The notes under the pieces: model-generated
What the model was told of the DNA's origin: nothing
The model's input: the letters and a program-made list of their open reading frames with translations, nothing else
The model's database searches: none
NCBI GenBank assembly: GCA_028865305.1
Contig: JAGWKM010000001.1
Location: 1-64,000 of the forward strand
DNA length: 64,000 bases
Source: Patescibacteria group bacterium
Lineage (GTDB): Bacteria > Patescibacteriota > Minisyncoccia > UBA6257 > 2-01-FULL-56-20
Direction: 5' to 3'
Translations under genes and position numbers: made by a program
Part shown: one piece after another, positions 41,009 to 49,646 of the stretch
Numbering within the stretch: the first letter of the stretch is position 1
Layout of the letters: each line of letters starts with the position of its first letter

Positions 41009-42007
41009 TTACAACAGCTCTTCTTTTCCTTTTATCTTCAAATGCCGGTACGCCGCGGGCAAAACGATGCGGCCGGCGGATGAGCGCTGGAGGAAGCCGA
41101 GCGTCATTAAATATGGCTCATAAATATCTTCGATGACGCCGCGATCTTCGGAAAGCGCTGCGGCGAGGGTATTCACGCCGACGGGGCCGCCGTTGAATTT
41201 TTCAATTATGGTCATCAAAAGCCGCCGATCCTGCGGTTCGAGGCCGGCCTCATCCATATCGAGCATTTCCAAGGTTTTCCGCGCCGCTTCGGCGTCGACG
41301 GTTTCCGCGCCATGGACTTCGGCGAAATCGCGCGCGCGTTTCAGCAAGCGGTTCGCGATGCGCGGCGTGCCGCGGGAAGCGCGGGCGAGGATCGCGATGG
41401 CTTCGGGTGCGACCGTGACGCCAAGGATCCGCGCCGATCGGTCGATGATTTTCTTGATGTCTTCCGCATCGTAATATCCCAACCGCAGTGTGGCGCCGAA
41501 CCGGGAGCGCAGCGGATTTGAAAGCAGGTTCTCGCGCGTAGTGGCGGCGACGAGCGTAAAGGGCGGCAGGTCCAGGCTGAGCGTTCGGGCGCTTGGTCCC
41601 TTGCCGACCACCAAGTGCAGTTTTCGCGATTCCATTGCCGGGTAGAGCACTTCTTCAATCATCGGATTGATGCGGTGCGCCTCGTCGATGAACAGGATTT
41701 CGCCGGGATTCAGGTTGGTCAAGACCGCCGCGAGGTCGCCGGCCTTTTCGAGTGCCGGGCCGGAAGTCGTTTTTACCATGCCGCCAAGTTCGCGGGCGAC
41801 CAAATAGGCGAGCGTTGTCTTGCCGAGCCCCGCCGGGCCGGAAAACAGAAGGTGGTCGGCGCTTTCGCCGCGCTTTTTCGCCGCTTCAAGAATAATCTTC
41901 AAATTTCCCTTTATTTTTTCCTGGCCGACGTATTCGTCCCAGGTCGTGGGGCGGAGCGTGAGGTCGATAGCGCGGTCGTCTTTGGATTGGTTTGATGGTT
42001 TGTTCAT
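41009..42007 (-). CDS. ruvB: Holliday junction helicase RuvB
   Basis: A 332-residue AAA+ motor of Holliday-junction branch migration: LRPTTWDEYVGQEKIK, Walker A FSGPAGLGKTTLA, Walker B LFIDEAHRI, VAATTRENLLSNPLRSRFG sensor and Arg-finger region, and a C-terminal winged helix with AALSEDRGVIEDIYEPYL. Length is normal. The ruvA gene is 18 kb away and ruvC is not in the window, so the Ruv genes are dispersed. Confidence 0.97.
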   Translation of the reverse strand: MNKPSNQSKDDRAIDLTLRPTTWDEYVGQEKIKGNLKIILEAAKKRGESADHLLFSGPAGLGKTTLAYLVARELGGMVKTTSGPALEKAGDLAAVLTNLNPGEILFIDEAHRINPMIEEVLYPAMESRKLHLVVGKGPSARTLSLDLPPFTLVAATTRENLLSNPLRSRFGATLRLGYYDAEDIKKIIDRSARILGVTVAPEAIAILARASRGTPRIANRLLKRARDFAEVHGAETVDAEAARKTLEMLDMDEAGLEPQDRRLLMTIIEKFNGGPVGVNTLAAALSEDRGVIEDIYEPYLMTLGFLQRSSAGRIVLPAAYRHLKIKGKEELL

Positions 42008-42033
42008 GGATTTCCCGGGAATATAACCTACTT

Positions 42034-42128
42034 ATTTACGAAATGTACGAAATTACGAATATACCAATAGAATTCCTTAACCGCTCAAGGGAGATTAGTG
42101 CATTCGTAATTTCGTATTATTCGTAAAT
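42034..42128. repeat. Long AT-rich inverted repeat
   Basis: ATTTACGAA (42034-42042) and TACGAAATTACGAAT (42046-42060) pair with ATTCGTAATTTCGTA (42102-42116) and TTCGTAAAT (42120-42128). It lies between ruvB and the small-RNA promoter and has no coding potential. Confidence 0.75.
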
Positions 42129-42157
42129 TGGCAGGTTTTGGGGCCTGCGACCGCCAC

Positions 42158-42186
42158 TTGACAAACAGAAATTGCCATGCTAGAAT
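42158..42186 (+). promoter_or_regulatory. Strong promoter of small RNA
   Basis: Consensus TTGACA (42158-42163), 17-bp spacer, TGC extension and TAGAAT (42181-42186) make this the best sigma70-type promoter in the window. No ORF with a start codon and Shine-Dalgarno follows. Confidence 0.85.
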
Positions 42187-42191
42187 GCACC

Positions 42192-42378
42192 TTGGAATGC
42201 TTGGATATCGAGAAAGCTCGTTCAAATCTGGGGGCGGGAATATTTTCTAATATTTTCAGGACGGCTTGGTTCCGGCTGGGCCTATCCTTTGAAATATTCT
42301 AACCTCTTTCAATTTTATTGAAAGAGCCGCAATCCTCTCCCGAGGAATTGCCCCCAGGTTTGAGCGAGTTTTTTATTT
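42192..42378 (+). ncRNA. Candidate structured small RNA (~187 nt)
   Basis: The transcript predicted from the promoter ends in a T-run (42369-42378). Its outer helix is about 22 bp: AAAGCTCGTTCAAATCTGGG onward (42213-42235) with the segment 42350-42371 (GCCCCCAGGTTTGAGCGAG...). Inside are a GAATATTT/AAATATTC arm, a CTCTTTCAAT/ATTGAAAGAG hairpin (10 bp) and a CCTC-TCCC-GAGG hairpin. The size fits 6S RNA, but the branched interior is not the classic 6S shape, and I see no SRP or RNase P signature. Identity unknown. Confidence 0.75.
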
Positions 42379-42484
42379 GAACCCGTTCTTGGGTTAATAG
42401 GTTATTTATGGTTATCGATAGGCTTTCTTTCTTAATAACAGATTACTTCATAACTATCAATAACCAATAACTATTGATAACGGT

Positions 42485-43020
42485 TTATTTATCCATCCGG
42501 AATCCGATCGGATTCTTTTTCTCTTCCGGTTCCAGCGGCGGTTCAAAGAGTTCTTTCAGGATCGTCGAAATTTTCTTTATACTGATCCGATGCGAGACGG
42601 TTTGTTTTTCGAGGTTTCGAACTTTTTTCGCCAGTTCTTGATGAGTTACAAGAACCTGCCGGAGCCGGACAAAAGTTCGCATGATAGCGATATTCACGGT
42701 AATAGCACGCTTGCTATTTAAGACAGTTGAAAGCATTGCGACACCCTGTTCCGTAAAAACATAGGGAAGGGTGCGTCTGCCGCCACGACCAGTCGGTTTT
42801 GACATTCCAATTTGGAATGTCAAAGATTCAACTTCTTCGTCGGTAAGTTGGAACATAAAATCGACGGGAAACCGTTCGCTATTGCGTTTGCCTGCTTTAT
42901 TGAGGTAAAAGTTTCAACTTGATACAACTCCGCCAAATGGCTGTCGAGCATGATTTTCTGTCCACGGATTATAAAAATGCGCCTCTCAATCGTTTCGATG
43001 GGAATGAGAGATATTTTCAT
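42485..43020 (-). pseudogene. ORF6N-domain protein, frameshifted
   Basis: The first part (from ATG 43020) reads IFIIRGQKIMLDSHLAELYQVET, the classic ORF6N start. It then shifts frame near 42901-42911. In the other frame the conserved LNKAGKRNSERFPVDFMFQLT continues into GGRRTLPYVFTEQGVAMLS and VNIAIMRTFVRLRQ. One base is missing relative to an intact gene. ORF6N proteins are DNA-binding modules of phages and mobile elements. A sequencing error is an alternative. Confidence 0.88.
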
Positions 43021-43129
43021 GGTCTTTACTTTAGAAGTTCAGTTTTATGATACAAGTTTTATTTAATGATTTTTTAATAAGAAACCGGAGCTCTGCGAGC
43101 TCCGGCTATTTTTTCCGCACGGCGGCGGG

Positions 43130-43408
43130 TTAAATAATTTTTTTTCGGACGGCGGTCCGGATCCCCCGGCTCACGACGGCAACAAGATGCCGTTCGCGCC
43201 GGATCTCTTTCAGGCCCGCGACGCCGATCGAGGCGAGGCAAAGTCCCCACCCGAAGCGGACGCTTACGTCCAGGGCATATGCCTGGATATTCGGCGCCGC
43301 CGAACCGTCTGCGATCCTCGCGAGTCCGCTTACAAGGAGAGCCGTCCCGACCAGGGCGAGCCCTCCGCAAACGACCGATCCGATGCTTCTCATGAATTCA
43401 TCTTTCAT
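43130..43408 (-). CDS. Small two-helix membrane protein, unknown
   Basis: A 92-residue protein with hydrophobic segments SVVCGGLALVGTALLVSGLA and FGWGLCLASIGVAGL and a basic C-terminus (RRERHLVAVVSRGIRTAVRKK). A purine-rich Shine-Dalgarno (GGAAGGAAGGAAG) lies before ATG 43408. No family is recognised. A GC hairpin at 43086-43106 follows with a T-run on the plus-strand side. Confidence 0.68.
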   Translation of the reverse strand: MKDEFMRSIGSVVCGGLALVGTALLVSGLARIADGSAAPNIQAYALDVSVRFGWGLCLASIGVAGLKEIRRERHLVAVVSRGIRTAVRKKII

Positions 43409-43462
43409 ACTTTCTTCCTTCCTTTCGACGCGCCAAATGTTCTGTTTAATAGCATAGCATAT

Positions 43463-44998
43463 CTATATTAATCCGTCAAGTAAGCTGCGGCCGGTCATTT
43501 CCGGCGGTTTTTGAAGGCCCATTAATTCAAGCAGGGTCGGGGCGATGTCGGCGAGCGAGCCAAGCGTTTCCTCGCCGAGGCGTTCTTGATTGATGAACCT
43601 GCGGTCTTTACATTGCGGAGCCATGATATAGAGCGGCACGGGGCTCGGGTCGTGCTGGCTTTCCGGCTGGCCGGACGGGCTTATCATTTCCTCCGCGTTG
43701 CCGTGATCGGCGGTGACCATGAGGATGACATTCGGATCGTCTTTTACGACTTCGAGGACTCGCTGCAGTTCGGTATCGATGACCCGCACGGCCTCGAGGC
43801 CGGCGTCGTAATTTGCCGTGTGGGCAATGGTATCCGGATTCGCGTAATTGACGAGAATAAAATCGAACGCGCGGCTGCGGAGCGCTTCGACGAGGCGGTC
43901 GGTGACTTCCTTTGCCATCATCTCGGGATGTTCGTCCGGATGGATCCCTTCACGCGACGGAACGAGGGTGCGGTATTCATTGGGATAGGGTTCTTCGCGG
44001 AGGCCGTTGAAAAAATAGGTGACATGCGCGTATTTATAGGTTTCCGCCAGGCGCAATTGCGAAAGCCCGCGGTCGCTCAGGATTTTGCCGAGCGGATTTT
44101 CCACGGTGTCGGCAGCAAAGGCGACCGGCACGTCGAAAGCGTCATCGTAATGCGTCATTGTCACGACATGCAGGTTTTGAAATGAGGAAACCGGGAACTC
44201 ATTGAAATTTTCCAGGATGAATGCCGAGGCAAGCTGCCGGATACTGTCTTCGCGGTAATTGAAAAAAATGAGCGAATCCCCGTCCTGCACTTTTTTATCA
44301 GCCGAGAAGCGCATGGGCGGGAGGAATTCTTCCGTGGGGCTTTCTTTATAAGTCCGTTCGATGATCGCCGCGGGATCCGTTACGAGCGGACCCGATAAGC
44401 CGAGCATGGTGCGGTATGCGGTTTCGGTGAGCCGCCAGTTGCCGGTGCGGTCCATGGCGTAATAGCGGCCCATCAGGGTGGCGATTTTTTCTTTCGGCAC
44501 TTCAGCGAGGAATGATTCAAGCGAGTGCGGCGGGCTGTCCTTGCCGTCTGAAAAAAGATGGAGGTTGATTTTGGCGCATCCTTCCTGCGCTGCCATTTTA
44601 AGGAGCGCCTGGAGATGTTCCAGTGATGCGTGGACGTTTGCCTTGGTAAGAAGGCCGGCGAAATTTACGGCGCCGCCGGTTTCTCGCGCGTGGGCAAAGG
44701 CGTCTTTGAGGGCTTTGTTTTCAAAAAAACTGCCGTCATGGATGGCCATGATTATTTTGGGGTAATACTGGTAAAGCACTTCGCCGGCGCCGATAGTGAG
44801 GTGGCCGACTTCGCTGTTGCCGACTTCGCCCCAAGGGAGGCCGACCGAGATGCCGGAGGCCTGCAAGCTGGTGACGGGATAGTGGGCGGTGAGTTGGCCG
44901 GCGAACTTCGGTTTTACGACGTAAATCGGGTTGGAGTCGTCATTTTTACCGATGCCCCAGCCGTCGAGGATTATCATGAGTGCTATTTTTTTGGCCAT
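43463..44998 (-). CDS. gpmI: 2,3-bisphosphoglycerate-independent phosphoglycerate mutase
   Basis: A 511-residue alkaline-phosphatase-fold enzyme interconverting 2- and 3-phosphoglycerate. It has IALMIILDGWGIG, the catalytic Ser in EVGNSEVGHLTIGAG, GRYYAMDR, VTMTHYDD, and the metal ligands TADHGNAEEM and ESQHDPSPVP. Full length. TAAAAT on the minus strand (plus 45005-45010) ends exactly 6 nt before ATG 44998, implying a leaderless transcript. Confidence 0.97.
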   Translation of the reverse strand: MAKKIALMIILDGWGIGKNDDSNPIYVVKPKFAGQLTAHYPVTSLQASGISVGLPWGEVGNSEVGHLTIGAGEVLYQYYPKIIMAIHDGSFFENKALKDAFAHARETGGAVNFAGLLTKANVHASLEHLQALLKMAAQEGCAKINLHLFSDGKDSPPHSLESFLAEVPKEKIATLMGRYYAMDRTGNWRLTETAYRTMLGLSGPLVTDPAAIIERTYKESPTEEFLPPMRFSADKKVQDGDSLIFFNYREDSIRQLASAFILENFNEFPVSSFQNLHVVTMTHYDDAFDVPVAFAADTVENPLGKILSDRGLSQLRLAETYKYAHVTYFFNGLREEPYPNEYRTLVPSREGIHPDEHPEMMAKEVTDRLVEALRSRAFDFILVNYANPDTIAHTANYDAGLEAVRVIDTELQRVLEVVKDDPNVILMVTADHGNAEEMISPSGQPESQHDPSPVPLYIMAPQCKDRRFINQERLGEETLGSLADIAPTLLELMGLQKPPEMTGRSLLDGLI

Positions 44999-45195
44999 GG
45001 GATTATTTTAAGCCATTTAAACCGAAACTTGAACCGACATCCGATGCCGGCGAAATCAAGTGTCGGCTTGCTTCAGATTCCTTTTCGTGGTATCTTAGGA
45101 ACATTATAAAAGAGTCCATTTTAACTAACCCATGTCCCTTCCTATTCATATTTTCTTTCCCATAACCATGAACAGTGCGGGGATTTTCGATTATC

Positions 45196-46713
45196 ATGAC
45201 TATCGTTTTAGCGGTGGTTTTTCTGGCCATCGGCGCGGCGGCGGGCTACTTTGCCCGGCGGTACTCGGCGGCTAAAAAATTCGGCGAAGTCGAGGAGCGG
45301 ATCAAGAAGCAGCTTTCAGACGCGGAAACGAAAGCGAAGGAAATCGTTGTCGAGGCGAAGGAGAAGTCCGCCTCGATTTTGGTCGATCTGAAGAACGAGG
45401 AAAAAGAACGGCGCAAGGAAATCGACGCCCACGAACAGCGGTTATTGAACAAAGAGGAGCAGCTCGATAAACGGTCGGAGACGTTGTCAGTAGAGGAGGC
45501 CAAGATACGGTCACGGGAAGACCAATTGAGGAACAAGGAACAGGAAACAAGGAACAGGGAAGAGGAAATCCAGAGCAAATTGGAAAAGATCGCTCAGCTT
45601 TCCGTGAAGGATGCGCGCGAAGAGATTGTCCGGCAGGCGAAGGAGGATCGGGCGCAGGATTTGGCCGCTTTGGTCCAAAAGATCGACCGCGAGAACCACG
45701 AAGAAGTGGAGAAGCGGGCTTCGGAAATCATCACGACGGCGCTCCAGCGTTACGCGCGGTCGCATGTCTCGGAAATCACGACGACCGTTTTTCCGCTGGG
45801 TGACGAGGAGTTGAAGGGAAAAATCATCGGCCGCGAGGGGCGGAATATCCGTGCGCTCGAACGCGCGACCGGCGTCGAGTTCCTCATTGATGAGGTGCCG
45901 GAGGGCATCATTATTTCCTCGTGGGATCCGTTCCGGCGCGAAGTGGCTCGGGTTGCGCTTGAAAAATTGCTGAAGGACGGCCGTATGCAGCCGGCGAAAA
46001 TCGAGGAGAAGGTTGAGGAGGCGAAAGCGGAGCTCACGAAGCGGATGCAGCAGATCGGCGAAGCGACGGCGCAGGACCTTGGGATTTTCGACCTGCCGAA
46101 AGAATTATTGCAGCTTATCGGGCGGCTTCATTTCCGTACGAGTTTCGGCCAGAACGTGCTGATACATTCGACCGAGATGGCTTATCTTGCCGAGATGATG
46201 GCACGGGAGCTTGGCTTGAACGCCGACGTGGCGAAGCGGGGAGCGTTATTGCACGACATCGGCAAAGCGATCGACCAGGAAGTGGAGGGAACGCACGTGG
46301 AGCTTGGCATCAAGCTGCTCCAGAAATTCGGCGTGAATGAGGCGGTCGTGAATGCGATGCGGTCGCACCATGAGGATTATCCGTACGCGAGTCCGGAAGC
46401 ATACGTGGTAACGGCGGCGGATGTTTTGTCCGCGGCGCGGCCGGGAGCGCGGCGCGGGACGCTCGAGAATTACATCAAGCGGCTTGGAGATTTGGAAAAG
46501 ATAGCAATGGATTTTCCCGGAGTGAAGCAGGCATATGCGATTTCGGCGGGCCGCGAGTTGCGCGTGTTCGTGGTTCCGGAGAAAGTTGATGATTTCAGGG
46601 CACTCGAATTGGCGCGGGAAATCGCGAACAAGATCCAGTCGGAGTTGAAGTATCCGGGCGAGATCAAAGTAAATGTGATCCGCGAAATCAGGGCGGTAGA
46701 ATATGCGAGATAG
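45196..46713 (+). CDS. rny: Ribonuclease Y
   Basis: A ~505-residue membrane-anchored endoribonuclease: N-terminal anchor IVLAVVFLAIGAAAGYFARRY, a long coiled coil, KH domain (LKGKIIGREGRNIRALERATG) and HD domain (GALLHDIGKAIDQE, with the metal-binding HD). It initiates mRNA decay. ATG 45196 starts directly at the anchor; GTG 45175 would add 7 residues. The coiled coil contains an RNKEQETRNREEE segment encoded by GGAACAAG-like word repeats (~45530-45560), tolerated because it keeps the heptad helix. Confidence 0.97.
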   Translation: MTIVLAVVFLAIGAAAGYFARRYSAAKKFGEVEERIKKQLSDAETKAKEIVVEAKEKSASILVDLKNEEKERRKEIDAHEQRLLNKEEQLDKRSETLSVEEAKIRSREDQLRNKEQETRNREEEIQSKLEKIAQLSVKDAREEIVRQAKEDRAQDLAALVQKIDRENHEEVEKRASEIITTALQRYARSHVSEITTTVFPLGDEELKGKIIGREGRNIRALERATGVEFLIDEVPEGIIISSWDPFRREVARVALEKLLKDGRMQPAKIEEKVEEAKAELTKRMQQIGEATAQDLGIFDLPKELLQLIGRLHFRTSFGQNVLIHSTEMAYLAEMMARELGLNADVAKRGALLHDIGKAIDQEVEGTHVELGIKLLQKFGVNEAVVNAMRSHHEDYPYASPEAYVVTAADVLSAARPGARRGTLENYIKRLGDLEKIAMDFPGVKQAYAISAGRELRVFVVPEKVDDFRALELAREIANKIQSELKYPGEIKVNVIREIRAVEYAR

Positions 46714-46885
46714 GGAAAATGACGCAACGACTATTGACGCAACGAATGATTGAATGACCAATGAACGGCCGACTCATTCCCTCATTTCACCATTGGTTCA
46801 TCAGTCATTTTCATTCAGGCGATTTATCTTTTGCCGCCGGCCGTGAATCTGTCTGTTAGAGGTAAAATGAGGATCGGTTATCCGC

Positions 46886-47354
46886 GACCAAAAACTGCGC
46901 TTGCGCGCAGTTTTTGGTCTGATGCCAACGGCATCGTCGGGTAGCCACCTTGATATCCATAATACCCGGGTTTTTATGGATGTCAAACAATTCAGGAGCC
47001 AGCAACAATCACGCGGACCGCTGGGGAGTCGAACCCCAAACTGTCAGGTGGCTACCCAACCGTGATACCGTTTCACCAGCGGCCCGTGAGCCCCCATCTC
47101 CAAAATCCTCCAGCCCGCGTTGCGCGAGAATTTGCGCAGCCGCTAGGCGGGGCAAGGAGACAATAGTTCCACCATGGCTCCGCAGCCCCAACAACGCGGC
47201 TGCGCAAATTATCCGCAACCCAAGGGCTTCGGCCAAATGCCGCAAGGGCTGTGTTCCAGGGAATCCGCGGTGCGTCCAGCACGGCGGATTCCCTGCGCCT
47301 TGCCCTTGCGGCATCTGGCCGAAGCGCGGGCGGAGGATTTTGGAGATGGGGGCT
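46886..47354 (-). ncRNA. Locus A: candidate large structured RNA (Y-domain plus tRNA-like module)
   Basis: Reading on the minus strand from 47354. A 23-bp outer helix (47332-47354 with 47089-47111) encloses two long hairpin arms. A tRNA-like cloverleaf follows (47085-47015), then a TGACATCCATA...TATGGATATCA hairpin (46985-46951). Next come a 12-nt segment (46950-46939) complementary to the anticodon-like loop (47057-47046), a GATGCC/GGCATC hairpin (46935-46921) and a terminator (46919-46886). The second locus at 56055-56498 has the same parts in the same order. No conserved ORF. I do not recognise this RNA. Confidence 0.8.
47014..47085 (-). other. tRNA-like module of locus A
   Basis: Acceptor GGGCCGC/GCGGTCC (one G-T pair), D arm GTGA/TCAC with loop AACGGTA, T arm TGGGG-TTCGACT-CCCCA and a 4-nt variable region. 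The anticodon arm is abnormal: GTTGG/CTGAC with two wobble pairs and an 8-nt loop GTAGCCAC. The loop plus flanks pair 12 of 12 with 46939-46950, which would form a pseudoknot with the acceptor helix. It is probably not a decoding tRNA. Confidence 0.75.
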
Positions 47355-47485
47355 CGCCACTGGCATCGGGATCGTATCATAATCGAGTTAAATTTTTCCT
47401 AAACTAAAAATGAACATTTTTTAATGAAATTCCGTATTTTTACAGCAAAATTGGCACTTTTTTGATTTTCCCGCCTCGATTAAAT

Positions 47486-47517
47486 AAAAAAGTAAACGAT
47501 TTCTCGTTTACTTTTTT
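47486..47517 (-). terminator. Bidirectional terminator
   Basis: AAAAAAGTAAACGA, a short loop, then TCGTTTACTTTTTT: a symmetric hairpin with A-run and T-run. It lies just after the stop of the small membrane protein gene (47525). Confidence 0.85.
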
Positions 47518-47524
47518 AAAGTAT

Positions 47525-47887
47525 TCATTTCGATGTTGTCGATGAGGATACCGAAGGGTTTTGCCAAATGTAGAAATACCAATAGATTGGCATTGCGATA
47601 ATACTCCCAAAGAATAGGATGACTGCCCAAAGAGTTCTTTTATCTTGCGGAACATCCTTATTTTTGAATACGTTGCGTATATAAATTACGAGCAGTACGA
47701 TAATTTCCAGCATGGTAACAATATGGAACGTGAAAAGTACGGCAAAGGAACCGAAAATTGGGAATGATGGAGGGTTTGTGGCCGTTGTGTTATGCCAAGC
47801 AAAAAGAAAACTGATGAAGAAAAGTATCGTATAAACAATGGGCCAGATGCTTGCAATAAACAATACAATTTTGCCTGCTTTTCCCAT
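47525..47887 (-). CDS. Small three-helix membrane protein, unknown
   Basis: A 120-residue protein with three hydrophobic segments (IVLFIASIWPIVYTILFFISFLF; IFGSFAVLFTFHIVTMLEIIVLLVIYI; WAVILFFGSIIAMPIYWYFYIW). The RTLWAVILFFGSIIAMPIYWY ending resembles the PLDc_N-type membrane hairpin found next to phospholipase D or in small bacterial membrane proteins. The C-terminus is Ser/Thr-rich. It is transcribed alone and terminated at 47486-47517. Confidence 0.75.
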   Translation of the reverse strand: MGKAGKIVLFIASIWPIVYTILFFISFLFAWHNTTATNPPSFPIFGSFAVLFTFHIVTMLEIIVLLVIYIRNVFKNKDVPQDKRTLWAVILFFGSIIAMPIYWYFYIWQNPSVSSSTTSK

Positions 47888-47981
47888 ATAGTAAGAATAC
47901 TAAATTCGAATGCACTTGTTTAGCTGTTGTGTTTGTGCACGCTGGCGTTCTATTTCGGATGGTGTATAATTGAATTCACAT

Positions 47982-49643
47982 ATGGATACCATATTTTTGC
48001 ATCCTGCGGCACTCTTCGTTGTCGTCGTTCTGCCCCTTTTCGGCATTGCCGCTAAAGTTTTCGGCGCCTCCTTCCAGAAAATCACCAAATGGTACCTTTA
48101 TATCGCTGTTTTTTGCGTCATTGTCGTTATGGACTCTATTTTCTTTCCCTTTATCGGCGGGAAGGATTGGTTTTTCCGGTTGGCGGTCGAACTTTCATTG
48201 ATCTCAGCGCTCTTGTGGTGGGCGTTTGAGGCGCGGCAGGGCGAGTTCGAAGAACGGATCAGGGCATTTTTTAAGAAACCGTTGGTCTTAGCCGTGAGCG
48301 CATTTGCTTTAATGGTGCTTTTGGCATCGCTTTTTGCATTTGACGCGCATGCGGGCTTTTGGTCAAACTTCGAGCGCGGCGAGGGCGGTTTCCAAATGAT
48401 CCATTATTGGCTGTTCTTCGTTTTGCTCGGGTTATTCCTTCGCGAAGAAAAAGAATGGAGGAGATTGCTCGGTTCTTCTTTGGTTGCGGCGGTTTTGATG
48501 ATATTTTATGGTTTGCTTTCGATATCGGGGGCGCCTGGTTTTATTAGTCCCTACGCCGGAGGCGGAGCACCGAGCGGTTGGTTTGCCCAGCTTATCCAGG
48601 GCCGCTTCGAAGGATCGCTTGGCAATCCGGCTTACGTAGCGCCATATTTAATGTTTGCGATGTTTTTCGCTGCCTATTTATGGATTACGGGAGGAAGAAA
48701 GGAGGAGGACGGAAGACGGAGGACGCTTCGGAATTGGGGATATGGGATCCTTATCGTGGCGTTCCTGCTCTTTTTCGCATTATCCCAGACCCGCGGCGCT
48801 TTTGTCGGTTTAGTGGCTGGTATTTATGCTTTGCTGGTTTATTTTGGATATCAACAGCCGCGTTATCGGAAACTGATCCTTGGTATTCTGGCCGTCCTAT
48901 TCCTGGTTGGCGGAATTATCGTCCATTATGTCCATCAGGAATTTTTGGTTAACCCGCAGAGCCTTTTGAGCGCAATCCCCGGCATCCGGCTTTTTGATTT
49001 GCCATTGAATAACAGCGTTCTTGCAATTGGGTGGATCGGCGCCATGCTGTTCGCGGCCATTGTTATGTTTGCCCGGGAAAGGAAATGGCTGTGGTGGGCA
49101 CTCGCCGCGCTGATCGTGGTTGCGGCCATTGGCAGCTTGTATGTAATATCCATCGGCCGTTTTCCTTCCTTTAAAGATCCGACAACTGTCACGCGATTCT
49201 GGGTCTGGGGCGAGGCCTGGCAGGCATTTTTGGCACGGCCGGTTCTTGGCTGGGGTCCCGAAAATTTCACGGCGCCTTTCGACAAATATTTCAATCCGAA
49301 TTTTTACGTCCCCGGCCAGAATACTGAAACCTGGTTCGACCGTGCCCACAGCGTATTCTTCGATTATCTTGCCGAAACCGGGATTCTTGGCCTCCTCGCT
49401 TATATCAGCATGTTTGTCCTGTTTTACATTGAATTTTTCAAACGGCGGGGACGAAGGACGGAGGGCGGAGAGCCGAGGGCGGACCATACGCTTGCCCAGA
49501 CGCTCGTGAATGGCATTTTCTTTACCATGCCGATCGCATATCTCGTTCAGGGCGTTGCCATTTTCGATGTGCTGCCGATGTACATTCCGTTATTCATGTT
49601 CTTGGCGTTCAGCAATTTCTATTTCAGGGAACATAAAGCATAA
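47982..49643 (+). CDS. O-antigen ligase-like/Wzy-type polytopic protein
   Basis: A ~553-residue protein with about 12 membrane helices and the family core: FALSQTRGAFVGLVAGI, a large loop with FWVWGEAWQAFLARPVLGWGPENF and RAHSVFFDYLAETGILGLLAYI (conserved Arg and His). It polymerises or ligates undecaprenyl-linked glycans. TATAAT (47965-47970) lies 11 nt before ATG 47982. Two loops contain stretches from GGAGGACGGAAGACGG-like words (GGRKEEDGRRRT and GRRTEGGEPRADH), a mark of repeat invasion. Confidence 0.88.
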   Translation: MDTIFLHPAALFVVVVLPLFGIAAKVFGASFQKITKWYLYIAVFCVIVVMDSIFFPFIGGKDWFFRLAVELSLISALLWWAFEARQGEFEERIRAFFKKPLVLAVSAFALMVLLASLFAFDAHAGFWSNFERGEGGFQMIHYWLFFVLLGLFLREEKEWRRLLGSSLVAAVLMIFYGLLSISGAPGFISPYAGGGAPSGWFAQLIQGRFEGSLGNPAYVAPYLMFAMFFAAYLWITGGRKEEDGRRRTLRNWGYGILIVAFLLFFALSQTRGAFVGLVAGIYALLVYFGYQQPRYRKLILGILAVLFLVGGIIVHYVHQEFLVNPQSLLSAIPGIRLFDLPLNNSVLAIGWIGAMLFAAIVMFARERKWLWWALAALIVVAAIGSLYVISIGRFPSFKDPTTVTRFWVWGEAWQAFLARPVLGWGPENFTAPFDKYFNPNFYVPGQNTETWFDRAHSVFFDYLAETGILGLLAYISMFVLFYIEFFKRRGRRTEGGEPRADHTLAQTLVNGIFFTMPIAYLVQGVAIFDVLPMYIPLFMFLAFSNFYFREHKA

Positions 49644-49646
49644 CCC

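Noticed and set aside
42192-42378. Small RNA as SRP RNA or RNase P RNA
   Set aside because: It lacks the SRP apical-loop motif and the conserved RNase P segments, and is too short for RNase P.
43072-43110. GC hairpin as terminator specifically for the small membrane gene
   Set aside because: The T-run lies on the plus-strand side, so its direction fits poorly; it is only mentioned in that gene's entry.
47014-47085. Locus A cloverleaf as an ordinary tRNA-Ala or tRNA-Gln
   Set aside because: The anticodon arm has an 8-nt loop and a weak stem, and the loop is fully complementary to downstream sequence. It is better described as tRNA-like.
46886-47354. Locus A or B as tmRNA (ssrA)
   Set aside because: smpB is present and the T-arms are tRNA-like, but the 5' and 3' tRNA halves are adjacent instead of flanking a tag-encoding region, and no tag ORF ending in an Ala-Ala-like peptide is visible.
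48897-49487. Minus-strand open frame of 196 codons
   Set aside because: It is a shadow of the O-antigen ligase-like gene.
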